The translations under genes and the position numbers were made by a program. 5,784 nt of DNA. Origin: Bacteroidales bacterium (GTDB lineage: Bacteria; Bacteroidota; Bacteroidia; Bacteroidales; UBA7960). Location of the stretch: positions 1 to 5,784 of the forward strand of contig SLSG01000231.1 in the NCBI GenBank assembly GCA_007130545.1. Reading direction: 5' to 3'. Shown in pieces: positions 5,722 to 5,784 of the stretch (positions are counted from its first letter, which is position 1; every line of letters starts with the position of its first letter). The notes below the pieces were generated by a model that did no database searches, was not told the origin of the DNA, and saw only the letters and a program-made list of their open reading frames with translations.

Positions 5722-5784
5722 GTTTATTTTGAAGAAACATGTGGGTTGACGGACCTCCCCGGATGTCCGGCACCGGAAAAAACG

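Noticed and set aside
5750..5780. GC-rich stretch with three CCGG tetramers as a terminator of a neighbouring gene
   Set aside because: The best stem is only 5 bp with a 10-base loop. The A-run on the plus strand would make a T-run only upstream of the hairpin on the minus strand, which is the wrong order for termination.
5639..5784. A second minus-strand frame open from the right edge to a TAA at 5639-5641, which could be the 3' end of an upstream gene
   Set aside because: Its 47 codons give a Lys/Asn-rich hydrophilic sequence with no recognisable motif. It covers the plus-strand promoter candidate, and the window is too short to decide.

Overview
The window looks like chromosomal DNA of a member of the Bacteroidota. 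All recognisable genes read on the minus strand. Two genes encode lipoproteins or receptors of types characteristic of that phylum, no start codon has a convincing Shine-Dalgarno sequence, and three minus-strand starts are preceded by a match to the Bacteroidota -7 promoter element TAnnTTTG. The receptor resembles Bacteroidales-type TonB-dependent receptors. The apparent start of a 2-oxoglutarate dehydrogenase gene at the left edge would suggest an organism with that TCA-cycle step, so possibly a Marinilabiliales-like or related lineage rather than a classical gut Bacteroides. This placement is inference.

Layout, in transcription order from right to left. Bases 5573-5784 are intergenic. They carry a probable promoter for the receptor gene and, on the plus strand, a possible divergent promoter for a gene lying mostly beyond the right edge. 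Bases 2714-5572 encode a 952-residue TonB-dependent outer-membrane receptor (signal peptide, carboxypeptidase-regulatory-like domain, TonB box, plug, barrel). A 192-bp gap follows, with a weak hairpin after the receptor gene and a promoter plus structured leader for the next gene. Bases 737-2521 encode a 594-residue lipoprotein with an Ig-like N-terminal segment and a right-handed beta-helix body of a type common in Bacteroidota. A strong intrinsic terminator (680-704) ends that gene. Bases 83-625 encode a 180-residue predicted lipoprotein I do not recognise. After a further 48 bp, an open frame starts at base 34 and runs off the left edge; its first 11 residues match the characteristic N-terminus of Bacteroidota SucA.

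How the genes may work together: the receptor and the beta-helix lipoprotein form a co-oriented pair that looks like a nutrient-uptake unit. The receptor would be the energised pore and the acidic-tailed lipoprotein a likely surface-exposed partner. There is no SusD-like protein, sigma/anti-sigma pair or catabolic enzyme in the window, so the substrate cannot be named. The small lipoprotein and the sucA start sit behind the terminator and probably belong to separate transcription units. I found no RNA genes, insertion sequences, CRISPR arrays or defence genes.
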